From positions 1-60,119 of the forward strand of contig JAZRAC010000004.1 of NCBI GenBank assembly GCA_045634365.1: DNA of 60,119 bases, given 5' to 3'. Positions 27,909 to 35,119 of this stretch are shown in pieces. The number at the start of each line of letters is the position of its first letter. Within the stretch, counting starts at the first letter, position 1. This stretch comes from HGM04593 sp045634365. GTDB lineage: Bacteria; Bacteroidota; Bacteroidia; Bacteroidales; Bacteroidaceae. The position numbers and the translations under genes were made by a program. The notes beneath the pieces are model-generated. The model ran no database searches and was not told where the DNA came from. It saw only the letters and a list, made by a program, of their open reading frames with translations.

Positions 27909-28626
27909 CGATGAACCTTTGGCTCTTGTGCAACTGCAAAAGTATGTGGAGCGAGTGCCTTTTTTGGAGTGTGTGAGGGCTTGCTATTGTGCCACCGAGG
28001 CAATTGAGGCTTTGTCGAGCAACGAGGTAGATGCGATGTTTGTGGATATAAATATGCCTGATATTGATGGCCTGCAATTGGTGCGTTCTTTGCCACAGCC
28101 ACCTATGGTTGTGTTCACCACTGCCTACTCGGAATATGCAATAGAGGGGTTCAGGCTCGATGCTGTCGATTATCTGTTGAAGCCTTTTTCTTTCGAGAGC
28201 TTTATGAAGGCTGTGAACAAGATGCACGAGCTCTATTCGTTGCGCCACAAAGTGCAGCAGGGATACACCGAAGAGGGTTCGGTTAAGGAAGATTGCTTGT
28301 TTGTAAAGTCGGACTATCGTATTTTGCGTATCCCCATTGCCGATATAAAATATATAGAGAGTATGAGCGAGTATGTGAGAATTTATATAGAGGGGTACAC
28401 AAAGCCCATAATATCGCTCATCAGTATGAAGAAGATAGAGGAGTATCTCCCTTCGGCTTTGTTTATGCGTGTGCATCGTTCCTATATTGTGAACCTCAAC
28501 AAAATTATGGAGGTGTCGAAAATGCGCATTGTTTATAATGGCGATGTTTTTGTACCCATTGGAGATATGTACAAGGATAAATTCTTTGAGTATATAGAGG
28601 GTCGCTTTGTGGGCAAAAATAGTTGA
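27886..28626 (+). CDS. LytTR-family response regulator
   Basis: A 246-residue regulator. The receiver domain has the acidic pocket CILVDDEPLA, the phospho-acceptor aspartate in FVDINMPDIDGLQL, TTAYSEYA and the conserved lysine in LLKPF. A LytTR DNA-binding domain (about 140-240) follows: FVKSDYRILRIPIADIKYIESMSEYVRI, and FMRVHRSYIVNLNKI. It pairs with the overlapping LytS-type kinase. Targets are not evident; the next gene (guanine deaminase) has its own promoter. Confidence 0.93.
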   Translation: MIKCILVDDEPLALVQLQKYVERVPFLECVRACYCATEAIEALSSNEVDAMFVDINMPDIDGLQLVRSLPQPPMVVFTTAYSEYAIEGFRLDAVDYLLKPFSFESFMKAVNKMHELYSLRHKVQQGYTEEGSVKEDCLFVKSDYRILRIPIADIKYIESMSEYVRIYIEGYTKPIISLISMKKIEEYLPSALFMRVHRSYIVNLNKIMEVSKMRIVYNGDVFVPIGDMYKDKFFEYIEGRFVGKNS

Positions 28627-28653
28627 TATTTTCTTTTCGTTTTTATATCTTCG
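28623..28653 (+). promoter_or_regulatory. Promoter of the guanine deaminase gene
   Basis: TTG (28623-28625, overlapping the regulator stop) and TATCTTCG (28646-28653) are 20 bases apart. The ATG is at 28727. Confidence 0.6.
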
Positions 28654-28726
28654 CATTGTGGTGAACCATAAAGAGTGATTTTTTGTTGAATTTTTCGGTT
28701 GGAAAATAAGAAATAAATTGGAACTT

Positions 28727-29194
28727 ATGAAGCACGAGGATTTTATGCGTCGAGCCATAGAGCTTGCGGTGGAAAATGTGAAGAACGATGGTGGCCCTTT
28801 CGGTGCTGTGATAGTGCGTAACGGCGAGATTGTTGCCACGGGTGTAAACAGGGTTACTGCCAATAACGACCCTACGGCACACGCCGAGGTATCGGCCATA
28901 AGGGAGGCTTGTACAAAACTTGGTACATTCGACCTGAGCGGTTGCGTAATTTATACATCGTGCGAGCCTTGCCCAATGTGTCTGGGTGCTATTTATTGGG
29001 CGCATTTAGATAAAATATATTATGGAGCCAATCAGCACGATGCGGCTGCAATAAATTTCGACGATTCTTTTATTTATCGGGAATTGGAACTTAAACCTGC
29101 CGATAGGAAAAAGAGTATGGAAAATATGTTGCACGATGAGGCTCTTGCGCCGTTTAATCTGTGGCGCGACAAGGAGGATAAAGTGGAGTATTAG
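28727..29194 (+). CDS. guaD: Guanine deaminase (cytidine deaminase superfamily)
   Basis: The ATG at 28727 gives 155 residues (MKHEDFMRRAIELAVENV). The zinc site is HAEVSAIREA plus SCEPCPMC, with the proton-shuttling glutamate in HAE. The short length, the DGGPFGAVIV start and the C-terminal segment (DDSFIYRELELKPADRK) resemble the B. subtilis-type guanine deaminase, in which the C-terminus swaps between subunits. A TadA-like role is less likely. Followed by a strong terminator. Confidence 0.85.
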   Translation: MKHEDFMRRAIELAVENVKNDGGPFGAVIVRNGEIVATGVNRVTANNDPTAHAEVSAIREACTKLGTFDLSGCVIYTSCEPCPMCLGAIYWAHLDKIYYGANQHDAAAINFDDSFIYRELELKPADRKKSMENMLHDEALAPFNLWRDKEDKVEY

Positions 29195-29205
29195 TATATA
29201 TGAAT

Positions 29206-29240
29206 TATTGAAGGCAACCTTTTTGGGGTTGCCTTCAATA
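29206..29240. terminator. Bidirectional terminator
   Basis: TATTGAAGGCAACC and GGTTGCCTTCAATA form a perfect 14-bp stem between converging genes. Confidence 0.85.
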
Positions 29241-29253
29241 GTAATCTGCGTGC

Positions 29254-29613
29254 TTATTTCAATGTCTTATAGTGCAGAATGTGAATGGTGACAGCAGTGG
29301 CAATGAGAATAAAAAGGAGGCGCAACCACAATGCTTCGGCAATGCCGAAAGTACAATAGAGTAGGGTTGCCCACACAAGGCTCACCGATATTATTTTTAC
29401 CCTTAACGGCAAGGCTCTCTTCTCGCGAAAGTTGATAATATAGGAGCCTAAATGGGGGTGAGAAAGCAATCTCTCGTACAACTCTTTGGAACTGCGAAAA
29501 TAGAGTGCTGCCGATAATAACAGGAACGGAGTGGTGGGCAAGAGGGGGAGAAAGATACCTATTATTCCAAGCAGTAACGAGAGTGTTCCTAAAAATATAA
29601 GAAGATATTTCAT
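29254..29613 (-). CDS. DUF454 (YbaN-family) inner-membrane protein
   Basis: A 119-residue protein with three or four membrane helices. The family motif PLLPTTPFLLLSAALYFRSSKELYERLLSHP.LG is clear, as is the basic segment FREKRALPLRVK. The family is widespread and of unknown function. A weak -7-like box (TAACTTCG, 29647-29640) lies upstream on the minus strand. Confidence 0.88.
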   Translation of the reverse strand: MKYLLIFLGTLSLLLGIIGIFLPLLPTTPFLLLSAALYFRSSKELYERLLSHPHLGSYIINFREKRALPLRVKIISVSLVWATLLYCTFGIAEALWLRLLFILIATAVTIHILHYKTLK

Positions 29614-29826
29614 TGGGGCAATATTATTAAAATTGCTCGCGAAGTTATGAATTTTATTTCTATAAATGGCGCAACGATATAAAAAATGGGGCCAAGATAT
29701 TGCTCAAATATTACTAAAAGTGCTTTTTTGCTCTAAAAAAGTGTTATTTTTTTTTATTTATTCAAAATTTGTCGTACATTGCAAGTGCTTAGAAAAACAT
29801 TATTAACCATTTTAATGAATAACAAT

Positions 29827-30318
29827 ATGAAACGATTGATGCTACTTGTACTATGCGCTTTTATGGTCGCTACGGCTTATGTTTCTGCACAACAGAAGGT
29901 TGATAAGGATATTTATGGCTTGTGGCAGTATGCCGAGGAACGTGTGGCACCCGACGGTTCGGTGCAGTATATGGGCAAGCCTATCTTTAAAAGCATAAAT
30001 CAGGATAATACCTATTTTGCAATGGTGAGCATTACGCTCGATATTGTAGGTACCGAGAAAGAGAAACCCTATTCGATTACCGAGACATATATTACACAGA
30101 GTGGAGAGATTGAAATTTCTTCTCCCGGTTCCTATATGGAGTATATTGGAGAGCATTATACTAATCCCGGGCTCACAAATACTATTACGAGTCTGAAGTA
30201 CGAGTTTAAGGATGATGCGAAGAATGTAATGTATATTGAGTATCTCACAGCCAATAACAACGATACTTGGTTCGGAGAGACTTGGATAAAGGTTCAGCCG
30301 TTTGGTACAAAGAAATAA
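29827..30318 (+). CDS. Exported DUF4488-like protein
   Basis: An ATG at 29827 (MKRLMLLVLCAFMVATAYVSAQ) gives a 163-residue protein with a signal peptide; an in-frame ATG at 29815 is an alternative. The mature part (DIYGLWQYAEERVAPDGSVQYMGKPIFK, NDTWFGETWIKVQ) resembles the lipocalin-like DUF4488 proteins of Bacteroidales. Function unknown. It is the last host-type gene before the phage-like locus. Confidence 0.65.
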   Translation: MKRLMLLVLCAFMVATAYVSAQQKVDKDIYGLWQYAEERVAPDGSVQYMGKPIFKSINQDNTYFAMVSITLDIVGTEKEKPYSITETYITQSGEIEISSPGSYMEYIGEHYTNPGLTNTITSLKYEFKDDAKNVMYIEYLTANNNDTWFGETWIKVQPFGTKK

Positions 30319-30340
30319 TTGTCGAACAAACTGTTGGTAT

Positions 30341-30379
30341 AATAAAGAAGCAGCCTGTTTAATGGGCTGCTTCTTTATT
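30341..30379. terminator. Bidirectional terminator at the left edge of the phage-like locus
   Basis: AATAAAGAAGCAGCC pairs with GGCTGCTTCTTTATT (15 bp) around a nine-base loop, between the converging DUF4488-like and terminase genes. Confidence 0.88.
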
Positions 30380-30390
30380 ATATGCTTGCC

Positions 30391-30418
30391 GAGGGCGCAC
30401 ACGCCGGTACGCCCCTAC
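30391..30418. repeat. REP-like GC-rich palindrome
   Basis: GGGCGCACACGCCGGTACGCCC followed by CTACG is a short GC-rich imperfect palindrome. Related sequences lie near 56150, 56371, 57466, 57519 and 59700. Confidence 0.5.
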
Positions 30419-30421
30419 GCT

Positions 30422-32440
30422 TTATATGCTTGCCTCGCTTATGATGCGTGTGCGACGGTTGGTGCCTTTCTGCTCGATTGTGCGATGAGGGAGAGGGTGG
30501 TTGTAACAGGCCCACACAAGAATGGCGGTGGCCATTACCCGGTCGTCGTGGTTGCCCTCTATTGCTCCTGTCTCTTTGCCGTTCTCTTTTAGTTCGTAGA
30601 GGTCGAGCTCGTATGTAGTTTCTATGCATCGTTCAATATATAATTCGTCGCGCAGGGCTTTGACAAGGAAATTTATTACCATTGGCTTTGTGGAGCTGTT
30701 GGTGTGAAAGCCCCAGCGTCGCGGTCGTCCTTGCTTAATCTCCAATTGTGAGGTGCGGCTGTATAGGTTGGTGTATTTGCCGGCAATTTCGTTCAGTATA
30801 TATTCGAAATTATTGCCTTCGGTGCCATCTGTTTCGAGAGTGTTCGATTCGATGATTAGCAGGGCATTGTCGTAGGCTCGGGCAATCTCTACGGCCTTCC
30901 ACGCGAGACGGTCGTGCTCTATGTGCCCGTGCCAGCAGGCGACAATTTCGGGGACGCCTCCGTCGAGCATTGCAAGGCGGTCGGCAACGAGAATGCAGGA
31001 GTAGTCGGCTTTTTCGCTCACTCCTCCCACATCCACGCTCACAATGTATCGGTCGCGCAGGGATTGCTCCTTGTCGGGCATAAGCCACACCCACAGGGAA
31101 TTTTCGTTGCAATTTTCGCCGTGTGCGGCGGGTGCGAATTTTATGCGCTCAATCTTTCGGCCTTGTTCGTCGGTGGTGTATCCGTCGGGTACAATATCGC
31201 CCTTGAATGTGGGCGGTACGCAGGTGCGCCTTATATTGTGTACATAGGAGAGGCGGAATACTCGTCGGCCGGTACTCTGGAAGGCTTCGGCTGCGGTGGA
31301 GGGAAATTCCGATAAAAGTCGCCACTCGTCGGGCATCTCTTTACGTTTGTCGCGGTACCAAGCGATTGCTTCGAGTGTGGCCCCAAGGGAGAAAAGTTGC
31401 TTTTCGTAGTCGTCGAGGCTGTCGATGAAACTGCCGTAGTGGTTGCACTCTATGGGCTTGCTGTAAAGGTCTATGCTGTGCCAAGGTATAAAGACAGGGG
31501 TAAAATTGTTTCTTCCCTCAACTGCATCAATCCAAGTGCGGTGAAAGAAATTACCCACTCCTTTGGCTGTCGATTCAAGAACTTTTACCGTGTAGGGGCC
31601 GCGGGCTATGGCTCCGAAGATTGATTGTACAAGGTCCTCGGGCTTGCGTCCTTGTGTGGCTTTCCACAGGCCAACCTCTGTGAGGTGAGCCATACTTATA
31701 TCCTCGCTACGCAGTGAGTCGGGCTTTTGCGATGAGCCTAATGAGTAGCGGCTGTTGCTCCAACTTATGACTCGCGTTTTTTGTGCGCCTTGATAGGGGG
31801 CGGTGGTTATTTTCTTGCCTCCTGTGGCCCACGCAGGGTAGTGGCTTATTACCTTTGCAAGCATTCCTGCCACTATGGACGATTGTTTCTCAATGTCGCC
31901 ACATATTACGCTGTTCCAGTTGCGTTTGTGCACCAATTGTATCCACAGCATATATAATTGCGTGAGGGTGCTACCACCCCATTGACGGGCTTTGCACAGA
32001 ATAATATCGATGGGCTTGTCGGCAAGGCGCAGTGCTTCCAAGGCTGCGAGGTATTGCCGTTGCGCCCTGTTGAGGGTAAACGGAATATCGCGTCCCTTTC
32101 CTTTGTCCGATATTGTGGTCATACTTCTTGCCCAATATTCAAAATCGTGCTTTATGCGTATGAGGCAGAATTCCAACCACAGGCTCAACAGTTGCTTGTT
32201 GGTGGCTTGCGTGCCAATCACCTGCTCTATGTATTTGTGTGCTCCTGATTGTATCAGTTTATTGATTTTTTCGTCGGCGAGCATAGAGAGCGGGAGGTTC
32301 ATGCGTTCCAGTGGGAACCCATCAATTCCGATCCATTGGCGTGCCACCGAGGTTGAGCCTTCGCCTGTTATTGGATTATAAACGGCCAAGATTGCTCCCA
32401 GCCGTTCTATATTTTCTTTTATTATTTTCTCTTTTTCCAC
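30422..32440 (-). CDS. Phage terminase large subunit (TerL)
   Basis: I place the start at GTG 32440, two bases after the preceding stop, giving 672 residues (VEKEKIIKENIERLGAIL). ATPase part: Walker A-like CKARQWGGSTLTQ at about 150-158 and Walker B LTEVGLW with E255. Nuclease part: RNase H-like acidic residues in VSVDVGG (D470), LLIIESNT (E531) and GNHDDRVMA (D632-633). Terminases cut and pump DNA into procapsids. All catalytic positions look intact, so this is not an obviously dead copy. It is the last gene of a leftward group of four and is transcribed away from the capsid genes. Confidence 0.88.
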   Translation of the reverse strand: MEKEKIIKENIERLGAILAVYNPITGEGSTSVARQWIGIDGFPLERMNLPLSMLADEKINKLIQSGAHKYIEQVIGTQATNKQLLSLWLEFCLIRIKHDFEYWARSMTTISDKGKGRDIPFTLNRAQRQYLAALEALRLADKPIDIILCKARQWGGSTLTQLYMLWIQLVHKRNWNSVICGDIEKQSSIVAGMLAKVISHYPAWATGGKKITTAPYQGAQKTRVISWSNSRYSLGSSQKPDSLRSEDISMAHLTEVGLWKATQGRKPEDLVQSIFGAIARGPYTVKVLESTAKGVGNFFHRTWIDAVEGRNNFTPVFIPWHSIDLYSKPIECNHYGSFIDSLDDYEKQLFSLGATLEAIAWYRDKRKEMPDEWRLLSEFPSTAAEAFQSTGRRVFRLSYVHNIRRTCVPPTFKGDIVPDGYTTDEQGRKIERIKFAPAAHGENCNENSLWVWLMPDKEQSLRDRYIVSVDVGGVSEKADYSCILVADRLAMLDGGVPEIVACWHGHIEHDRLAWKAVEIARAYDNALLIIESNTLETDGTEGNNFEYILNEIAGKYTNLYSRTSQLEIKQGRPRRWGFHTNSSTKPMVINFLVKALRDELYIERCIETTYELDLYELKENGKETGAIEGNHDDRVMATAILVWACYNHPLPHRTIEQKGTNRRTRIISEASI

Positions 32441-32442
32441 GT

Positions 32443-32919
32443 TTATATTCCTGCAAGGTCGGTGGCACGACGGCGCACACACGGGTTGTTGTATAGCTTT
32501 GCAAGTTGTTGCTGCACGTTATTGTATAGGCTGGCTTTTATAGCCATATTGGGTTGTGCCAGCATTGGTTGTCGCAATAAAAGCCATTGCAGTATTATTT
32601 CGTTTACAAGATAGTCGATTATCGATTGTTTCAGCAGTGGCAAAATGTGTGAACGCCGGTTATTGTTTGTTTCGAATGTAATTTCTATATAGCTTTTGTC
32701 TATGCGATAATTTATATGAGAAAAACGAAGAGCAACAGCAGATATAAGCTCGTTCAATGCTCTTTGTGCGAACATAACGAATAGTTCCGTGTCGTCGGTG
32801 CTGCTTTGTATGGTGTCTGCATCTAAATCTTTGCGTTTGGCAGCTTCTCCCATATAGTGGTTTATTAAATCAATCTGCTGTTGCAGCTCGTTTCTCTTTA
32901 TTATTATACAATGCGTCAT
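32443..32919 (-). CDS. Phage-locus protein of unknown function, paralogue A
   Basis: A 158-residue protein that I do not recognise. It aligns by eye with the next gene upstream: Y.GEA.K, QSSTDD against VSSDDS, A..EL......RFS, ILQWLLLRQP against LQQWLLQHRP, and QQQLAKLY against AQQLRELF. No membrane helix or signal. It ends two bases before the terminase start and begins five bases after its paralogue, so all three are translated from one message. The position next to TerL suggests a head or packaging role, but that is inference. Confidence 0.7.
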   Translation of the reverse strand: MTHCIIIKRNELQQQIDLINHYMGEAAKRKDLDADTIQSSTDDTELFVMFAQRALNELISAVALRFSHINYRIDKSYIEITFETNNNRRSHILPLLKQSIIDYLVNEIILQWLLLRQPMLAQPNMAIKASLYNNVQQQLAKLYNNPCVRRRATDLAGI

Positions 32920-32923
32920 TTTT

Positions 32924-33433
32924 TTATAGGTCGATTATGTTGTGTGGGTTCTCTAACTTTATTACAGGTTTCTGTCGCAATGCAAATAGTTCGCGCAATT
33001 GTTGTGCTATTGCTTGTGCTTCGGCAGCCGGTATTGCAGCCTCCTCGGGACGGTGTTGCAGCAACCACTGTTGAAGAACTCTTTTAACGGCATAACTTTC
33101 CATACTTTTTTCTATTCGGGTGAGTGCTGTTTCGGGGAACATTGCCGGTATTTGCAGTGTGAATATATATAGCTTGCTGTCGTTAGCTGTTTCTTCGTTC
33201 ATCTCTTCGATACTGCATATTGAGAAGTATCGCGAAATGAGGTTACCAAGTTCGGCGATAGCATTGCCTATATGGTCGCTCAATTGGGTGCTGTCGTCGC
33301 TCGATACTTGCATTTGCGCAGCAAGGCGCTCGGGAATTCCAATTTCTTTACGCGCCTCACCTGTGTAGTAGGTGTATATTTGAATTCTTTGTTCAATGTT
33401 CTTGTGCAGAACTTTTAATTTAATCTCTTTCAT
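32924..33433 (-). CDS. Phage-locus protein of unknown function, paralogue B
   Basis: The ATG at 33433 (MKEIKLKVLHKNIEQRIQ) gives 169 residues. It is a diverged duplicate of the following gene (shared Y.GEA.K, SSDDS, AELGNLISRYFS, VLQQWLLQHRP). Mostly helical in appearance, with an alanine/glutamine-rich C-terminal part (AAIPAAEAQAIAQQLREL). A possible internal -7 box TACCTTCG lies at 33454-33447. Function unknown. Confidence 0.7.
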   Translation of the reverse strand: MKEIKLKVLHKNIEQRIQIYTYYTGEARKEIGIPERLAAQMQVSSDDSTQLSDHIGNAIAELGNLISRYFSICSIEEMNEETANDSKLYIFTLQIPAMFPETALTRIEKSMESYAVKRVLQQWLLQHRPEEAAIPAAEAQAIAQQLRELFALRQKPVIKLENPHNIIDL

Positions 33434-33520
33434 AGTTTGTTTTTTGCGAAGGTATGTATCGCTGTGCGCTATAAGGTTGTTATTCTGACATTTTGATTCT
33501 CTTTTGTGTCGATTTTGCAA

Positions 33521-33943
33521 TTATATAGCTGCAATGTTGCGTTCACGCAGGGTTTTGTAGATTATGCCTCGGAAGGTCTCTTCGTCGAGATAAAATGATG
33601 GAGCAGGCTCCTCGATTATCTTTTCGAGTATGATGTAGCGGTAGTGGCTGCTACTCTCGCGTATGCGTTTGATGTAGCGGTTGTAAATCTCTTTGTACAT
33701 CTCCATTTTGTTTTTGTTTACGAGTGGAAGGCGTTTCTTGCGCATCATTAAAGAGATGTAGCGGCGGGCATTTTCAAATGTTACATAAAAGCGTGGGGCT
33801 TTTCCTTTTACAGCTTTCTCTATCACTTGGTTTTGTGTGGCCAAGGGATTCTCTTTTCTCACTTCCTTCATAGTTTCAAAGAATGTCGTAATGACATCGT
33901 TTTTACGCATATTGCGTATTGATTTCTTTTCTGTATCCTTCAT
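33521..33943 (-). CDS. Small basic phage-locus protein
   Basis: The ATG at 33943 (MKDTEKKSIRNMRKNDVIT) gives 140 residues, rich in lysine and arginine (YISLMMRKKRLPLVNKNKMEMYKEIYNRYIKRIRE would be its core; given here by position about 73-107). It is the first gene of the leftward group ending in TerL. A basic, DNA-binding small terminase subunit is one possibility given its place, but I see no diagnostic motif. The -7 box and a repressor dyad lie just upstream (33967-33991). Confidence 0.6.
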   Translation of the reverse strand: MKDTEKKSIRNMRKNDVITTFFETMKEVRKENPLATQNQVIEKAVKGKAPRFYVTFENARRYISLMMRKKRLPLVNKNKMEMYKEIYNRYIKRIRESSSHYRYIILEKIIEEPAPSFYLDEETFRGIIYKTLRERNIAAI

Positions 33944-33966
33944 AGTGCTTTTGTGTTTTGTGGGTG

Positions 33967-33974
33967 CAAAAATA
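33967..33974 (-). promoter_or_regulatory. -7 box TATTTTTG of the leftward terminase group
   Basis: On the minus strand TATTTTTG matches TAnnTTTG exactly, 24 bases before the ATG at 33943. The repressor dyad at 33976-33991 abuts it on the upstream side, where bound repressor would block the polymerase. Confidence 0.5.
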
Positions 33975-33975
33975 A

Positions 33976-33991
33976 TAGCCAAAATAGGCTA
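33976..33991. promoter_or_regulatory. Putative repressor operator O1
   Basis: TAGCC-AAAATA-GGCTA, a perfect five-base dyad with a six-base spacer. It lies one base upstream of the -7 box of the terminase group. Confidence 0.55.
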
Positions 33992-34112
33992 AAAGGTTGC
34001 GTTTTTGCCACTTTATTTATTAACAGAGCGCAATTGGTTGATTAACAGATTGTAAAGGGTGTTGCACGGTGCTGCGTGTGTGCTTTTTATCCTGTTACCT
34101 TAATTTATATTA

Positions 34113-34128
34113 TAGCAAATTGTTGCTA
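34113..34128. promoter_or_regulatory. Putative repressor operator O2
   Basis: TAGCA-AATTGT-TGCTA, a perfect five-base dyad with a six-base spacer, between the two structural gene groups and about 130 bases before the scaffold-like gene. Confidence 0.5.
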
Positions 34129-34164
34129 ATCGGATTGCGGCTTTCTAATCTGTTTTTGGCATTA

Positions 34165-34196
34165 TAGCAACCTTTGATTGTCAATTTAGCAACCTT
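34165..34196 (+). repeat. Two direct copies of TAGCAACCTT, 22 bases apart
   Basis: TAGCAACCTT occurs at 34165-34174 and 34187-34196, two helical turns apart, and in reverse complement (AAGGTTGCTA) at 43143-43152 before the repressor gene. Each contains the half-site TAGCA of the dyads, so they may be weaker operators or activator sites. Confidence 0.5.
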
Positions 34197-34259
34197 CTCG
34201 ACTCATTTTGATATTTCCTTTGCCGTCGAAAAGTTTAACACCTATAAACGGATAATTTT

Positions 34260-35051
34260 ATGAAACAGATTTTAAAGAATGATGCGCAGTTGCCCAATGC
34301 CGGTGAGAATGTCGGGCAGGGTGGCGTGCCTGTTGCGCAGCAGGCTGATGTGGTTGCAGAACCGCAGTCGACACTCCTTACTCTGGAAAATGGGTTGAAG
34401 GAGATTTTTGGAGAGGATTTTGATATTAACGAGAGTGTTTCGCAGGAGGCGCTGTTGCAGCATTTGCGTATGAATCGCGAGCAGAATGAACGCCTTGCCG
34501 AAGCGCTTGAACGCGACCCGCGCTTGGCACAGATGCTGGTGGATATGATTAGCGGCAAACGCAATGCTCACTCGGCTATGGCGCGTTACTTCGGGCGCTC
34601 GATGATGAGTGTGGATGAGAACAGCCCTGAGTTTGAGGAGATGATGCAGGCCGATGAAGAGCGTCGCAACGAGCTGCTTCGCACAGCTGCCGAGCGTCGT
34701 AATTATGAGGATAATCTGAAAATGAGTCGCGATGTTATTGAAAGGTTCTGTCAAGAACGCGGCTACGATGCTGCTACTTTTATGAACGATGTTTGGGATA
34801 AACTGATTATGCCCATTCTCTCGGGAAATTACACCTATGATGTGTGCACGGCTCTTGAACACGCAATAAATTACGAACAGGATGTTGAGAATGCTTTTGC
34901 TGCCGGTGATATAAAAGGGCGTAATACAAATATACAGCGTATGAAGGAGGATTTTGGCGATGGACTGCCGAAGGGAATGAGTAGTGCAGCCCCCGATGCT
35001 GCGCCCAAGCGTCGCAGAAACGCCCTGATTGAGGATGCCTTGCAGGCCTGA
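34260..35051 (+). CDS. Scaffold-like phage protein
   Basis: A 263-residue, acidic, helical protein without membrane segments (MKQILKNDAQLPNAGENVGQG). It has long charged stretches (EDNLKMSRDVIERFCQERG, NEQNERLAEALERDPRLAQM) and a basic tail (APKRRRNALIEDALQA). Its place directly before the capsid gene, its size and composition fit a capsid scaffolding protein, but there is no sequence motif that proves it. It is the first gene of the rightward group. Confidence 0.6.
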   Translation: MKQILKNDAQLPNAGENVGQGGVPVAQQADVVAEPQSTLLTLENGLKEIFGEDFDINESVSQEALLQHLRMNREQNERLAEALERDPRLAQMLVDMISGKRNAHSAMARYFGRSMMSVDENSPEFEEMMQADEERRNELLRTAAERRNYEDNLKMSRDVIERFCQERGYDAATFMNDVWDKLIMPILSGNYTYDVCTALEHAINYEQDVENAFAAGDIKGRNTNIQRMKEDFGDGLPKGMSSAAPDAAPKRRRNALIEDALQA

Positions 35052-35119
35052 TGTCCACCAAGAGGGAATGTCTTATTTAAATGTTACTTAACTTTTTATT
35101 AATTAATAACTTATTTAAA

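Larger units (their letters stand above)
33944..34259. other. Divergent control region of the structural genes
   Basis: A 316-base AT-rich spacer between the leftward terminase group and the rightward capsid group. It holds an exact -7 box on the minus strand, two copies of the 16-bp dyad, and a 10-base element TAGCAACCTT repeated twice at a 22-base distance. No ORF of interest. Confidence 0.7.

Noticed and set aside
27700..28899. 399-residue minus-strand ORF across the LytS/LytTR genes
   Set aside because: The plus-strand proteins have complete catalytic motifs; this frame has no recognisable domain.
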